Position numbers and translations under genes: made by a program. The notes under the pieces were generated by a model, which did not search any database, was not told the DNA's origin, and saw only the letters and a list, made by a program, of their open reading frames with translations. A stretch of DNA of 64,000 nucleotides from Thauera chlorobenzoica (lineage in GTDB: Bacteria; Pseudomonadota; Gammaproteobacteria; Burkholderiales; Rhodocyclaceae). This document shows, one piece after another, positions 9,041-16,694 of the stretch (the first letter of the stretch is position 1; every line of letters begins with the position of its first letter). The stretch covers positions 744,001-808,000 of the forward strand of contig NZ_CP018839.1 of the NCBI RefSeq assembly GCF_001922305.1, written 5' to 3'.

Positions 9041-9987
9041 GCGGCGTCGGAGCGGCGAGGGTCGGGCACACCCTGCCAGAAGTCGAAGAAGTTGAACCAG
9101 TTGTACGGCGCCTCGCGCAGGTAGTGCTCGAGGCGCGCCGCGTAGCGGGCGATCGCCTCGCGCTGCACCGCCTCGCGGCTGTCGCGTCCCACTGCGGAGA
9201 AGTCGGCGAGCGGCTCGAAGTGGATGTCGTAGCGGTTGCCGCCGCGGTACAGGCCGAGCATGAGGAACACCGGCCGGCGCAGCATCGCCGCCATGCGCCA
9301 CGGACCCGCGGGAAAGGCTGCCGGCGCACCGAGGAAGTCGACCGCCACGTTTGCATCGCCGCCCAGCCCGCGGTCGCCCAGCATGCCGATGATCATGCCG
9401 TCCTCGAGCCGCGCCTTCACCTGCAGCATCGAGTCGAGCTGCCCGAGGGGGATGATGTCCTGGGTCGCGGCCGGGTTGATTGCGGCCAGCGCCTCGTTGA
9501 TCTTCCGTGCGTTGTCCTCGTACATCACCATTGCCACCCGCATGCCCGGCTGCTGGCGGCCGACGGCACGGATCACCTCGAAGCTGCCCATGTGCGCGCC
9601 CATCAGGAGGACGCCTTCGCCGCGCGCGACCTGCTCGAGCAGCAGCGTGGCGCCGTGCACCCGGATGTCGAGGAGGTCGAAGCGCTCGTTGAGCAGGTAG
9701 ATCCGGTCGTGCACGGTGGACGCGAAGGCGTGGATATGCCGGAAGAGCTCGGCCATGCGTGGGGCGCGGCCGAGGCGCCGGGTGAGGTAGGTGCGCGAGG
9801 CGCGCCGCGCCGTGGGGGCGAAGAGGAGGAAATAGCCCGCGATGAGGGCGAGCACGACGCGTCCCGCGCGGCGGCCCAGGGCGAGCGAGATCCAGGTCAT
9901 GAGCCGCAGCGTCGCCGCGTTGCTGCGCTCGGGGCGCCGGGCCCACTCAGCGTGCGCGGCCTTGGGGGAGGGTGGCGGCGAGCTCAC
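9037..9987 (-). CDS. HtrB/LpxL-like lipid acyltransferase
   Basis: Encodes 316 residues of the lauroyl/myristoyl acyltransferase family. The conserved motif LLMGAHMGSFEV (HX4D/E-like, His then Glu) lies near residue 133, and the C-terminus YNWFNFFDFW is typical of the family. It should use acyl-ACP, here perhaps polyenoyl-ACP, to acylate a lipid acceptor at the inner membrane. I chose GTG 9987 because GGAGG lies 7 bases upstream and because the conserved block AHAEWARRPERSN starts soon after. An ATG is absent, and longer in-frame extensions give an unlikely N-terminus. Confidence 0.82.
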   Translation of the reverse strand: MSSPPPSPKAAHAEWARRPERSNAATLRLMTWISLALGRRAGRVVLALIAGYFLLFAPTARRASRTYLTRRLGRAPRMAELFRHIHAFASTVHDRIYLLNERFDLLDIRVHGATLLLEQVARGEGVLLMGAHMGSFEVIRAVGRQQPGMRVAMVMYEDNARKINEALAAINPAATQDIIPLGQLDSMLQVKARLEDGMIIGMLGDRGLGGDANVAVDFLGAPAAFPAGPWRMAAMLRRPVFLMLGLYRGGNRYDIHFEPLADFSAVGRDSREAVQREAIARYAARLEHYLREAPYNWFNFFDFWQGVPDPRRSDAA

Positions 9988-10129
9988 CGCGAGGCCTCCG
10001 AGACCCGTCGTCCGGATGGCGCCTCGGCCGAATCCGGGGGCGGCGACGAAAGCATGCACGGCGGTGCAACGAGCATCGCCGTTACCGCATGCCATTGCAT
10101 CCCATCCGGGCTGCAAGGTTGTATGGATC

Positions 10130-10438
10130 TCATGCGTTCGGGCCGAACGTGCGTACGGTGCCGGTGGCCACCGTGCCGGCCCCGGCGAGCACGTCGAAGC
10201 GCCACGTGCCGCTCGGCTGCAAGGTGTGGCGCAGGGTGAGGGGGGTGCCGGGGCCGACCGGGCACAGGAATTTGGCCGAGGCGATGTCGCAGGCCGTGGC
10301 CGGCCATCCGGTGGCCGCCTCCAGCGCCTCGAGTGCCCAGGCGAGCAGCACCACGCCGGGCAGGACGGGGCGGCCCGGGAAGTGCCCGGCGAAGGCGGGG
10401 TGGTCCGGCGGCACGACGCGGGTCGTCTCGTGGATCAC
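10130..10438 (-). CDS. small 3-hydroxyacyl-ACP dehydratase-like hot-dog protein (ApeP-like)
   Basis: Encodes 102 residues, a single short hot-dog domain with the FabA/FabZ motif HPAFAGHFPGRPVLPGVV. It is the second dehydratase-type protein of the cluster; aryl-polyene systems usually contain two that may act as a pair. The start is a GTG in a GTGA overlap with the AMP-ligase stop. It is followed by 142 bases without a gene before the acyltransferase. Confidence 0.83.
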   Translation of the reverse strand: MIHETTRVVPPDHPAFAGHFPGRPVLPGVVLLAWALEALEAATGWPATACDIASAKFLCPVGPGTPLTLRHTLQPSGTWRFDVLAGAGTVATGTVRTFGPNA

Positions 10439-11781
10439 GCGGCGCCTCCGCCGAGCAGTGCGGCGAGTGCTGCGCGCGGCAGCTTGCCGGTGGCGTTGCG
10501 CGGCAAGGCGTCGGCGAAGAGCAGCGGCCGCGGCAGGAACACCGGATCGATGCGCTCGCGCAGCGCTGCGAGCAGGTGCGAGCGGTCGAGCCCGGGCGCC
10601 ACCACCACCGCGGTAAGCCGTGCGATGCCGTCGCTGTCGTCCTCGTCGGGCAGGAAGAAGCTTCCGTCCACCACGCCCGGGATGGCGTTCAGCTGATGGT
10701 TGAGGAAGCCCAGCGAAGTCCGCTTGCCGGCGACGTTCACCAGGTCGGCGGTGCGCCCGTGGAGCAGGAAGCGGTCCGCGGCGGTGGGCTCCACCACGTC
10801 GGTGAGCGGTGTAGGTGCCTCCACGTGGCCGCCGTGGGCGATCGCCCGGCCGTCCTCCATGCTCAGGCGCACGCCGGGAAAGAGCTGCCACTCGGCGGTG
10901 AGCGCGGTGCGGCGGGTGGCGGTCTGGCCCGTCTCGGTGCAGCCGTAGATCTCGATCAACGGGCAGCCGAGGCGCGTCTCGACGTCGACCGCGAGGTTGG
11001 CCGAAAGCGGCGCGGTGGCCGAAACCAGCAGGTCGAGGGGCGGAACGGGTAGCTCGGCCGAAAACAGCGTGCGCAGATGGAAGGGGGTTGTCACCAGCAC
11101 CCGCGGGGACGGGATCGCCTCGAGCGCCGCGACGATGTCGGCCGGGTAGAAGGGGCGTGCGCCCCAGAACGAGCCGCCCGCGAGCAGCGAGATCAGCACC
11201 GTGGACTCGAAGCCGTACATGTGCTGCGCCGGCACCGTGCCCACCAGCGCGTGCGGGTGCACAAGCATGCCGAGGCGCTCGGCTTCGGCGCGGACATTCT
11301 TCACCAGCGCGCCCCAGCGCTTGGCGTGTGGCACCGGCGCGCCGGTGGAGCCGGAGGTGAACACCCAGGCCACCAGCCGGTCGGGCGGCAGCGTAGGGAC
11401 GGGGCCCGCGTCCTCGGCCGGCGCGAGCTCCGGCCAGGCCATCTGTAGCAGCGCGATGTCACAGGGGAAGCTGTCGGTGAGGCAGAAGGCGTCCGGCGCG
11501 AAGTGCCTGAGCTGGCGCACCGTCTCGGGCGTGTGGGTCGAAGGCAGCAGGCTCACCTTGCCCGCGAGCAGGCTTGCTGCGAGGCCCACCGTGAACCGGT
11601 AGCGGTCGGCGCACACGTTGAGGACGTGGCCGCCGGCCGGCATCAGGGCCGCGACCCGCCGCGCGTCGGCGAGAAAGCGCGCCGCGCTGATCGGCCCGTC
11701 GGCGCGCCACGCGAGTGGCGCCTCGAGCGAGGCATGGGCGAGCAGCGGCAGGGCGTGGGCTTCGGGCGTGGGGCTCATCAT
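10435..11781 (-). CDS. AMP-dependent acyl/aryl ligase of the aryl-polyene cluster
   Basis: Encodes 448 residues of the ANL adenylating superfamily, somewhat shorter than full CoA ligases. Visible core motifs are the P-loop-like FTSGSTGAPVPHAK, IYGCTETGQTATR, HGRTADLVNVAGKR, and the C-terminal lysine motif NATGKLPR. In aryl-polyene pathways this enzyme activates the aromatic starter (4-hydroxybenzoate or a coumarate-type acid) and loads it on an acyl carrier protein. The substrate is inferred from the pathway. The start has two adjacent ATGs (11781 and 11778). Confidence 0.85.
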   Translation of the reverse strand: MMSPTPEAHALPLLAHASLEAPLAWRADGPISAARFLADARRVAALMPAGGHVLNVCADRYRFTVGLAASLLAGKVSLLPSTHTPETVRQLRHFAPDAFCLTDSFPCDIALLQMAWPELAPAEDAGPVPTLPPDRLVAWVFTSGSTGAPVPHAKRWGALVKNVRAEAERLGMLVHPHALVGTVPAQHMYGFESTVLISLLAGGSFWGARPFYPADIVAALEAIPSPRVLVTTPFHLRTLFSAELPVPPLDLLVSATAPLSANLAVDVETRLGCPLIEIYGCTETGQTATRRTALTAEWQLFPGVRLSMEDGRAIAHGGHVEAPTPLTDVVEPTAADRFLLHGRTADLVNVAGKRTSLGFLNHQLNAIPGVVDGSFFLPDEDDSDGIARLTAVVVAPGLDRSHLLAALRERIDPVFLPRPLLFADALPRNATGKLPRAALAALLGGGAA

Positions 11782-11839
11782 GCCCCCGCCGGGCTACGTG
11801 GCCGCGGCTCGAACGTGCGAAGGCGTGGAACAGGATGTT

Positions 11840-12493
11840 TCATCGGTCGGAGGGGGTGGCGGGGGCGCTGCTGCGCCAGTAGGCGCGCACCGCGTCAAGC
11901 ACTCCGCTGCGGTCCTCGGGCGGCAGCACGCACCGGCGTACCGCGTACTCGGCGGCGAACATCAGCGCCACCAGCGGCAGCGTCAGCAGGTTGGCGAAGG
12001 CCGACCACACGGTGATTGGCGCGAAGGCGAAGAGCAGCACGGAGGCTGTGCTCATGAGCGCGAAGAAGAGCGACCACGCCACCGTGATCTGGCGGGTGTA
12101 GCGCTCGAGGCGGGGGCTCAGCTCGGGGTGGACGAGCGCCGCGAGCCCGGTGCACATCGGCTTGCGGCCGTGCCCCAGGGTGCGCCCGAAGGCCACGCCC
12201 AGCAGCGCGTTGGTGCCCACGTGCTGCACGAAGTAGAGCCAGCCGACGTTTTGCACGAGTTGTGGCCACACCGCGGTGAGCCCGGCTGCGGCGAGCGCGA
12301 GCAGCGCCAACATCGCCGGCCGGTGCGGCGAGCGCCAGGCGAAGGCGGTGGCGATGGCCGCGAGCGGGGACAATCCGAGCAGGGCGCCCCAGGCGGACGA
12401 CGCGACCAGCGCGCTGGTGTAGTGCGCCGCCGCCGCCCAGGCGACGACCGCCACTGCGATTGCCGCGGTGCGCGCGGCTTCCCGGATGTTCAT
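11840..12493 (-). CDS. integral membrane protein of the aryl-polyene cluster (COG4648-like)
   Basis: Encodes 217 residues with about six hydrophobic helices (for example 9-25, 34-50, 58-74, 85-100 and two near 145-195). It resembles the uncharacterised membrane protein found next to the AMP ligase and ACP genes in aryl-polyene clusters. No catalytic motif is visible and its job is unknown. ATG 12493 (MNIREAART) was preferred to an upstream TTG, which would add an arginine-rich tail before the first helix. Confidence 0.75.
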   Translation of the reverse strand: MNIREAARTAAIAVAVVAWAAAAHYTSALVASSAWGALLGLSPLAAIATAFAWRSPHRPAMLALLALAAAGLTAVWPQLVQNVGWLYFVQHVGTNALLGVAFGRTLGHGRKPMCTGLAALVHPELSPRLERYTRQITVAWSLFFALMSTASVLLFAFAPITVWSAFANLLTLPLVALMFAAEYAVRRCVLPPEDRSGVLDAVRAYWRSSAPATPSDR

Positions 12494-12644
12494 CGCGCTG
12501 CCCCGGCGCTCCGCAGCCCGGATGGCGTGCAACGGAACCCGGGGCAGGCGGGCGGTCGCCCGCCGCCGTTCCCGGATTCCGCCGGAACGTCACCCAGCCT
12601 ACCCATTTGCAGCCTGGAATTGCTCAGGGTCGGCACCGGCCGGC

Positions 12645-12941
12645 TCATTGCGTGCGGTGCGTGGCGATGTGCTCGGTGAGGGTGCGCAGCGAGGTAAAGA
12701 TGCGCACGTTGTTCTCGTCGTCGGCGCGCAGCTGGAAGCCGTAGCGCTTGGACACGACCAGCGCTACCTCCAGGATGTCGATGGAGTCAAGCCCGAGGCC
12801 ATCGCCGAACAGCGACGCGTCGGGGTCGATCTCCCCGGGCGCGGTCTCGAGATTAAGCGCTTCCACGACGAGGCCGGCCACTTCCGACTGGAGTGCGGCG
12901 AGCTGTTCAGGGGCGAGCAGGGGATGGACGTTGGCGTTCAT
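12645..12941 (-). CDS. acyl carrier protein 1 of the aryl-polyene cluster
   Basis: Encodes 98 residues. The phosphopantetheine attachment motif is GLGLDSIDILE, with Ser53 as the modified residue, in an acidic helical protein. It holds either the starter or the growing chain. A 31-base gap separates it from the upstream ketosynthase. The ATG has no strong Shine-Dalgarno match. Confidence 0.88.
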   Translation of the reverse strand: MNANVHPLLAPEQLAALQSEVAGLVVEALNLETAPGEIDPDASLFGDGLGLDSIDILEVALVVSKRYGFQLRADDENNVRIFTSLRTLTEHIATHRTQ

Positions 12942-12972
12942 GAGCGGACAGGATCTGGCAAGGAACTGAATT

Positions 12973-14214
12973 CTAATGGGCGCGGAACGCGAGTACGGCG
13001 TTGCTCCCGCCGAAGGCAAAGGAATTGGAGAGCGCGGCGCGCACCGGCAGGTTCTCGGCCCGGGCGGCGATGTGGCGCACGCCGGCGCAGTCGGGATCGA
13101 GTGCATCGAGCCAGGCCGTGGGCGGAACGGCACCGCGGCGCATCGTGAGCACGGTGACGATGGCCTCGACCACCCCGGTGGCGCCGAGCATGTGTCCGTG
13201 CATGGATTTCGTCGCGCTCACCGCGACGCCGGCCGCGCGGGGGCCGAAATAATCCCGGATCGCGGCGATCTCGGTGGGGTCGCCCTCGCGGGTGGCGGTG
13301 CCGTGGGCATTGATGTAGTCGATCTCCTCGGGTGCGAGCCCGGCGTCCTCCATCGCGAGCGCGATGGCGCGCCGCTGTCCGGCCGCCTCGGGCCGCACCA
13401 GGTGGGCGTGGTCGCAAGTGCTGCCGTAGCCGGCGAGCTCGGCGAGGATGGTGGCCCCGCGCGCGAGCGCGTGCTCGCGTTCTTCCAGCACGAGGGCGCC
13501 GGCGCCCTCGGCGAGCACGAGGCCGGCACGCTCCCGGTCGAAGGGCCGGCAGGCGCGCGGCGCACTCTCGGCATCGCCTGGCGCGAGCACCCGCAACGCC
13601 TCCCAGGCACGCACCACGCCGTAGGCGTGCGGCGCGTCCGAGCCGCCGGCGAGCATCACCTCCGCCGCTCCGGCCCGGATGCGGCGAAAGGCCTCGCCGA
13701 TGGCGATCGCCGACGAGGCACAGGCCACGGTGTAGGACAGGCAGGCGTTGGCGAGCCCGAGCAGGATGGCGGCGTGGGAAGCGGCCGCGTTGTTCATGCC
13801 CAGCACCACCGACAGGGGCGACACCCGCGGGCGGCCGGCGAGCCACAGCTCGCGGTAGCCGCGCTCGTAGGCGAGCGTGCCGCCGAGCGCTGTGCCCCAG
13901 GCTACGCCGCAGTGCGGCTTCTCGCTCCGGTCCCCGGGGTCGAAGCCGGCGTCGCGCCAGGCGTCGAGTGCCGCGACGGTGCCGAGCTGGGCGAAGCGAT
14001 CCATGGTGCTGGCGAGCGCGCGGCCGAGCAACGCGTCGACGTCGAGGGCCGCACAGCGCACCGCCGGAATCGCGAGCGGACGAGGCACGTCGTCGGTTTC
14101 GTACAGGCGGACTGCGGATTCGCCGGCGAGCAGGCGCTCGAAGAAATCGGCCGCATCGCCGCCATAGGGGCTGACGAGGCCGACCCCGGTGATGACGACG
14201 CGCCGTCCGCTCAT
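12973..14214 (-). CDS. beta-ketoacyl-ACP synthase (KAS II type) of the aryl-polyene cluster
   Basis: Encodes 413 residues, full length for FabF-like enzymes. The catalytic triad is intact: Cys165 in VACASSAIAI, His in NAHGTATREGD, and His in MHGHMLGATG, with the C-terminal NSFAFGGSN. It is the second complete ketosynthase in the operon and lies between the two acyl carrier protein genes. It may perform the first condensation on the aryl starter or work on a different chain length from the enzyme at 3284-4471; this split of roles is inference. Confidence 0.88.
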   Translation of the reverse strand: MSGRRVVITGVGLVSPYGGDAADFFERLLAGESAVRLYETDDVPRPLAIPAVRCAALDVDALLGRALASTMDRFAQLGTVAALDAWRDAGFDPGDRSEKPHCGVAWGTALGGTLAYERGYRELWLAGRPRVSPLSVVLGMNNAAASHAAILLGLANACLSYTVACASSAIAIGEAFRRIRAGAAEVMLAGGSDAPHAYGVVRAWEALRVLAPGDAESAPRACRPFDRERAGLVLAEGAGALVLEEREHALARGATILAELAGYGSTCDHAHLVRPEAAGQRRAIALAMEDAGLAPEEIDYINAHGTATREGDPTEIAAIRDYFGPRAAGVAVSATKSMHGHMLGATGVVEAIVTVLTMRRGAVPPTAWLDALDPDCAGVRHIAARAENLPVRAALSNSFAFGGSNAVLAFRAH

Positions 14215-14225
14215 GCCCGCTCCGC

Positions 14226-14456
14226 TCAGCGGCCGCTCAGGCCGTCGATCAGGGCGACGAGCTCGCCGACCGTCCTGGGGGCCTTGATGTCGCGCGGCAG
14301 CGGCGTGCCCAGCCGCTCCTCGAATTCGAACATCAGCTCGAGCAGCATCAGCGAATCGACACCGAGATCGGCGAGCGCGGCGGGGGGCTGCACCTCGCCG
14401 GGGGGCACTGCGAGGCGCTCGTCGAGGAATTCGCGGATGATGGCAAGACTGTCCAT
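14226..14456 (-). CDS. acyl carrier protein 2, first gene of the aryl-polyene operon
   Basis: Encodes 76 residues with the phosphopantetheine site LGVDSLMLLEL (Ser35). The N-terminus MDSLAIIREFL and an acidic helix after the serine are typical of acyl carrier proteins. It is the first gene after a long AT-rich upstream segment and so probably the operon's 5' end. Having two distinct carrier proteins is normal for this pathway. Confidence 0.88.
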   Translation of the reverse strand: MDSLAIIREFLDERLAVPPGEVQPPAALADLGVDSLMLLELMFEFEERLGTPLPRDIKAPRTVGELVALIDGLSGR

Positions 14457-14583
14457 GCTGCTCGTACGGTATCGCGGGCCGGGATCGGGTGGGAGCGTTC
14501 TGTGGGGCTACTGCGGACTGAAGGATGGGCCGCGAAAGAGCGTGAGAAACCAGGAGCCACCACTCGCGCAATCGAGTGAAACA

Positions 14584-14612
14584 ATTATAAACATATTATT
14601 GTGATTAATATG
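14584..14612 (-). promoter_or_regulatory. candidate promoter of the aryl-polyene operon
   Basis: On the minus strand a perfect TATAAT lies at 14589-14584 within an AT-rich stretch. The -35 region at the usual spacing is poor (CATATT or similar), which suggests help from an activator or an UP-like element. The predicted start would lie about 120 bases upstream of the first gene's ATG (14456). Confidence 0.4.
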
Positions 14613-14636
14613 GTTGCGCCCTGCAAGAAGCAAAAG

Positions 14637-14765
14637 TCATGCCCGCAGATTGGCGCCCGAACTCTGGGCGCGTGCGTGGACGAAGAGGCCTTCGCTGTAG
14701 AGCTTCAGTCGGTACTGTTTTTCGGTGCACTTCGCGCACCGATAGCCCCGCTTCGGCCTGCGCAC
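14637..14765 (-). CDS. possible small zinc-ribbon-like protein, unrecognised
   Basis: A minus-strand frame downstream of lysA reads from a GTG at 14765 to a TGA at 14637 and encodes 42 residues. It contains a CAKC pair after an arginine/lysine-rich start (RRPKRGYR), then a short hydrophobic and charged tail ending SSGANLRA. The CxxC and mixed codon choice make it look less like a shadow frame, but there is no good ribosome binding site. The open frame continues upstream of the GTG into the end of lysA, so it could also be the fragment of a longer lost gene. I do not recognise the family. Confidence 0.22.
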   Translation of the reverse strand: MRRPKRGYRCAKCTEKQYRLKLYSEGLFVHARAQSSGANLRA

Positions 14766-14814
14766 CTCCGTGATCGTGGCCGGTGCGGCTTCTCCTGGTG
14801 GCCGATTGCGATGT

Positions 14815-16125
14815 TCAATCGAGCGCTTTCTCCCCCGCGTAGAGCTCGGCCACGGTCTCGCGCGCGCGCACCAGGTGCGCGCTGCTGCCGTCGACGATGA
14901 CTTCCGCGGCGCGCGGCCGGGTGTTGTAGTTCGAGCTCATCGTCATGCCGTAGGCGCCGGCCGAAAGGAGGGCGAGGAGGTCGCCCTCGGCCACCGCCAG
15001 GCTGCGGTCGTGGGCGAGGAAGTCGCCGCTTTCGCAGATCGGGCCGACGATCTCGTAACGCTGCGCCGCCGTCGCGCGCGGCGCCACCGCCACCACTTCG
15101 TGCCAGGCGTCGTACAGGGCGGGGCGGGCGAGATCGTTCATCGCCGCGTCGACGATGGCGAAGTTCTTTGTCTCGCCCGGCTTCAGGTATTCGATGCGGG
15201 TCAGCAGCAGGCCGGCGTTGCCGACCAGCGAGCGTCCGGGCTCGAAGCACAGCTCCTGCGGGCAGCCCTCGAAGGCCTCCAGCAGCGGGGCGAGGTAGTC
15301 GGCGACGGTGGGCGGAGCCTCGTCGCGGTAGCGGATGCCGAGGCCGCCGCCGAGGTCGACGTGCCCGAGCGCGATGCCGTCGGCGGCAAGCCGCTCGACC
15401 AGCCCGCGCACTTTGCGCGCGGCCTCGGCCATCGGCGCGGGGTCGAGCAGCTGCGAGCCGATGTGGCAGGCGACGCCGGTGACGCGCAGGTTGGGCAGCG
15501 CCGCGGCGCGCCGGTACAGCGACAGGGCGTCGGCGAAGGCGACGCCGAACTTGTTGCCCTTGAGGCCGGTGGAAATGTAGGGGTGGGTCTTCGGGTCGAC
15601 GTCGGGATTGACCCGCAGCGCGACCGGGGCGCGGGTGCTGAGTTCGCCGGCCACCGCGTCCAGGCGTTCGAGTTCGGCGGCCGACTCGACGTTGAAGCAG
15701 CGGATGCCGGCCTGCAGGGCCTGGCGCATTTCGGCACGGGTCTTGCCGACGCCGGAAAACACCACCTTGCCGGCTTCGCCGCCGGCCGCCAGCACGCGTG
15801 CCAGCTCACCGCCCGAGACGATGTCGAAGCCGGCGCCGAGACGGGCGAACACCGACAGGATGCCGAGGTTGGAGTTGGCCTTCACGGCGTAGCAGACGAG
15901 CGCGCGGCGTCCGGCGAGGGCCTCGCGCCAGCTGGCGAAGGCGGCTTCCAGCGCGGCTTTCGAATACACATAGGTCGGCGTGCCGAAGCGGGCGGCGAGG
16001 TCGGCGAGGGCGAGGCCTTCCAGCCACAGCGCGCCGTCGCGCGCCTGCAGGGTGGGGATCGGCGGGAATGGGAGCGCTGCGGCCGGGGTGTGTGCGGCCG
16101 GAATATGCGGGGCAGGGGTGTTCAT
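14815..16125 (-). CDS. lysA: diaminopimelate decarboxylase
   Basis: Encodes 436 residues, a group IV PLP-dependent decarboxylase that converts meso-diaminopimelate to L-lysine in the cytoplasm. The PLP lysine is Lys82 in CYAVKANSN. Other signatures are HIGSQ, the glycine loop DLGGGLGI, EPGRSLV, and the substrate-binding GPICESGDFLA, all present. The N-terminus has a proline/alanine-rich extension of about 20 residues before the core. The start overlaps the lptM stop by 4 bases (ATGA), a conserved pairing in proteobacteria. Confidence 0.97.
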   Translation of the reverse strand: MNTPAPHIPAAHTPAAALPFPPIPTLQARDGALWLEGLALADLAARFGTPTYVYSKAALEAAFASWREALAGRRALVCYAVKANSNLGILSVFARLGAGFDIVSGGELARVLAAGGEAGKVVFSGVGKTRAEMRQALQAGIRCFNVESAAELERLDAVAGELSTRAPVALRVNPDVDPKTHPYISTGLKGNKFGVAFADALSLYRRAAALPNLRVTGVACHIGSQLLDPAPMAEAARKVRGLVERLAADGIALGHVDLGGGLGIRYRDEAPPTVADYLAPLLEAFEGCPQELCFEPGRSLVGNAGLLLTRIEYLKPGETKNFAIVDAAMNDLARPALYDAWHEVVAVAPRATAAQRYEIVGPICESGDFLAHDRSLAVAEGDLLALLSAGAYGMTMSSNYNTRPRAAEVIVDGSSAHLVRARETVAELYAGEKALD

Positions 16126-16295
16126 TCGATCAGGGGTTCGGAAATCAGGTCCGGCGGGATGACGGGTTTGCTATGATCGGCGCCCGGTTCCGGCTGGCCG
16201 GGGGTGCCGGGCGCGGGGAGGTAGAGCGGACCCTTGATACCGCAGGCCGTCAATAGCGCGCAGGCAAGCGCGATCGCAGGAAGTTTGGCTCGCAT
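16122..16295 (-). CDS. lptM: LptM (YifL-type) small outer-membrane lipoprotein
   Basis: Encodes 57 residues. A lipoprotein signal peptide ends at the lipobox LLTAC, directly followed by GIKGPLYLP, the hallmark of LptM. LptM helps assemble the LPS translocon LptDE, assisting LptD disulfide maturation. The ATG at 16295 gives MRAKLPAIALAC; an upstream TTG is less likely. It is translationally coupled to lysA and divergent from cyaY across 45 bases, the usual arrangement in this phylum. Confidence 0.9.
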   Translation of the reverse strand: MRAKLPAIALACALLTACGIKGPLYLPAPGTPGQPEPGADHSKPVIPPDLISEPLIE

Positions 16296-16340
16296 CGCCG
16301 TCGTTCGCAAAAAACCGGAATCCTAACAGAAGGAGTCAGC

Positions 16341-16667
16341 ATGGAAGAGTCTGCATTCAATGCCCTCGCGGAGGCCGAGCTCGCCCGCATCGAACATGCG
16401 CTGGAAGACTGCGGCGTCGACATCGACATCGAGCCCAAGCCCGGCGGCGTGCTCGAACTCGAATTCGACAATGGCACGAAGATGATCCTCAACCGCCACA
16501 CCGCGGCGCGTGAAATCTGGGTCGCGGCCAAATCGGGGGGCTTTCACTTCCGTCCCGAAGGCGGGCGCTGGGTCAACACCCGCGACGGCACCGAGCTGTG
16601 GACGATGCTCGCGGCGCTGCTTGGTGCGCAGGCGGGAGAAGCGGTCGATCTGCAGCCGCCGGCCTGA
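16341..16667 (+). CDS. cyaY: CyaY, bacterial frataxin
   Basis: Encodes 108 residues of the frataxin fold. The acidic first helix (EESAFNALAEAELARIEHALED) carries the iron-binding ridge, followed by the sheet with LELEFDNGTKMILNRH and the conserved EIWVAAKSGGFHF. It modulates iron-sulfur cluster assembly on IscS/IscU. AAGGAG lies 6 bases upstream of the ATG. It is divergent from lptM-lysA and convergent with mrcA. Confidence 0.96.
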   Translation: MEESAFNALAEAELARIEHALEDCGVDIDIEPKPGGVLELEFDNGTKMILNRHTAAREIWVAAKSGGFHFRPEGGRWVNTRDGTELWTMLAALLGAQAGEAVDLQPPA

Positions 16668-16694
16668 GCTGGCGGTGCAGGGTACGCCCTGCGC

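Larger units (their letters stand above)
14457..14814. other. 358-base region between the aryl-polyene operon and lysA
   Basis: This stretch carries the likely promoter of the aryl-polyene operon in an AT-rich core (14581-14612) that stands out from the surrounding GC-rich DNA. Between that core and lysA there is a possible 42-codon open frame on the minus strand (listed separately). I see no clear terminator with a T-run after lysA. Confidence 0.6.

Noticed and set aside
14601..14900. A plus-strand frame of 99 codons running from the aryl-polyene promoter region into lysA
   Set aside because: No ribosome binding site, and the second half is an Arg-rich antisense of lysA.
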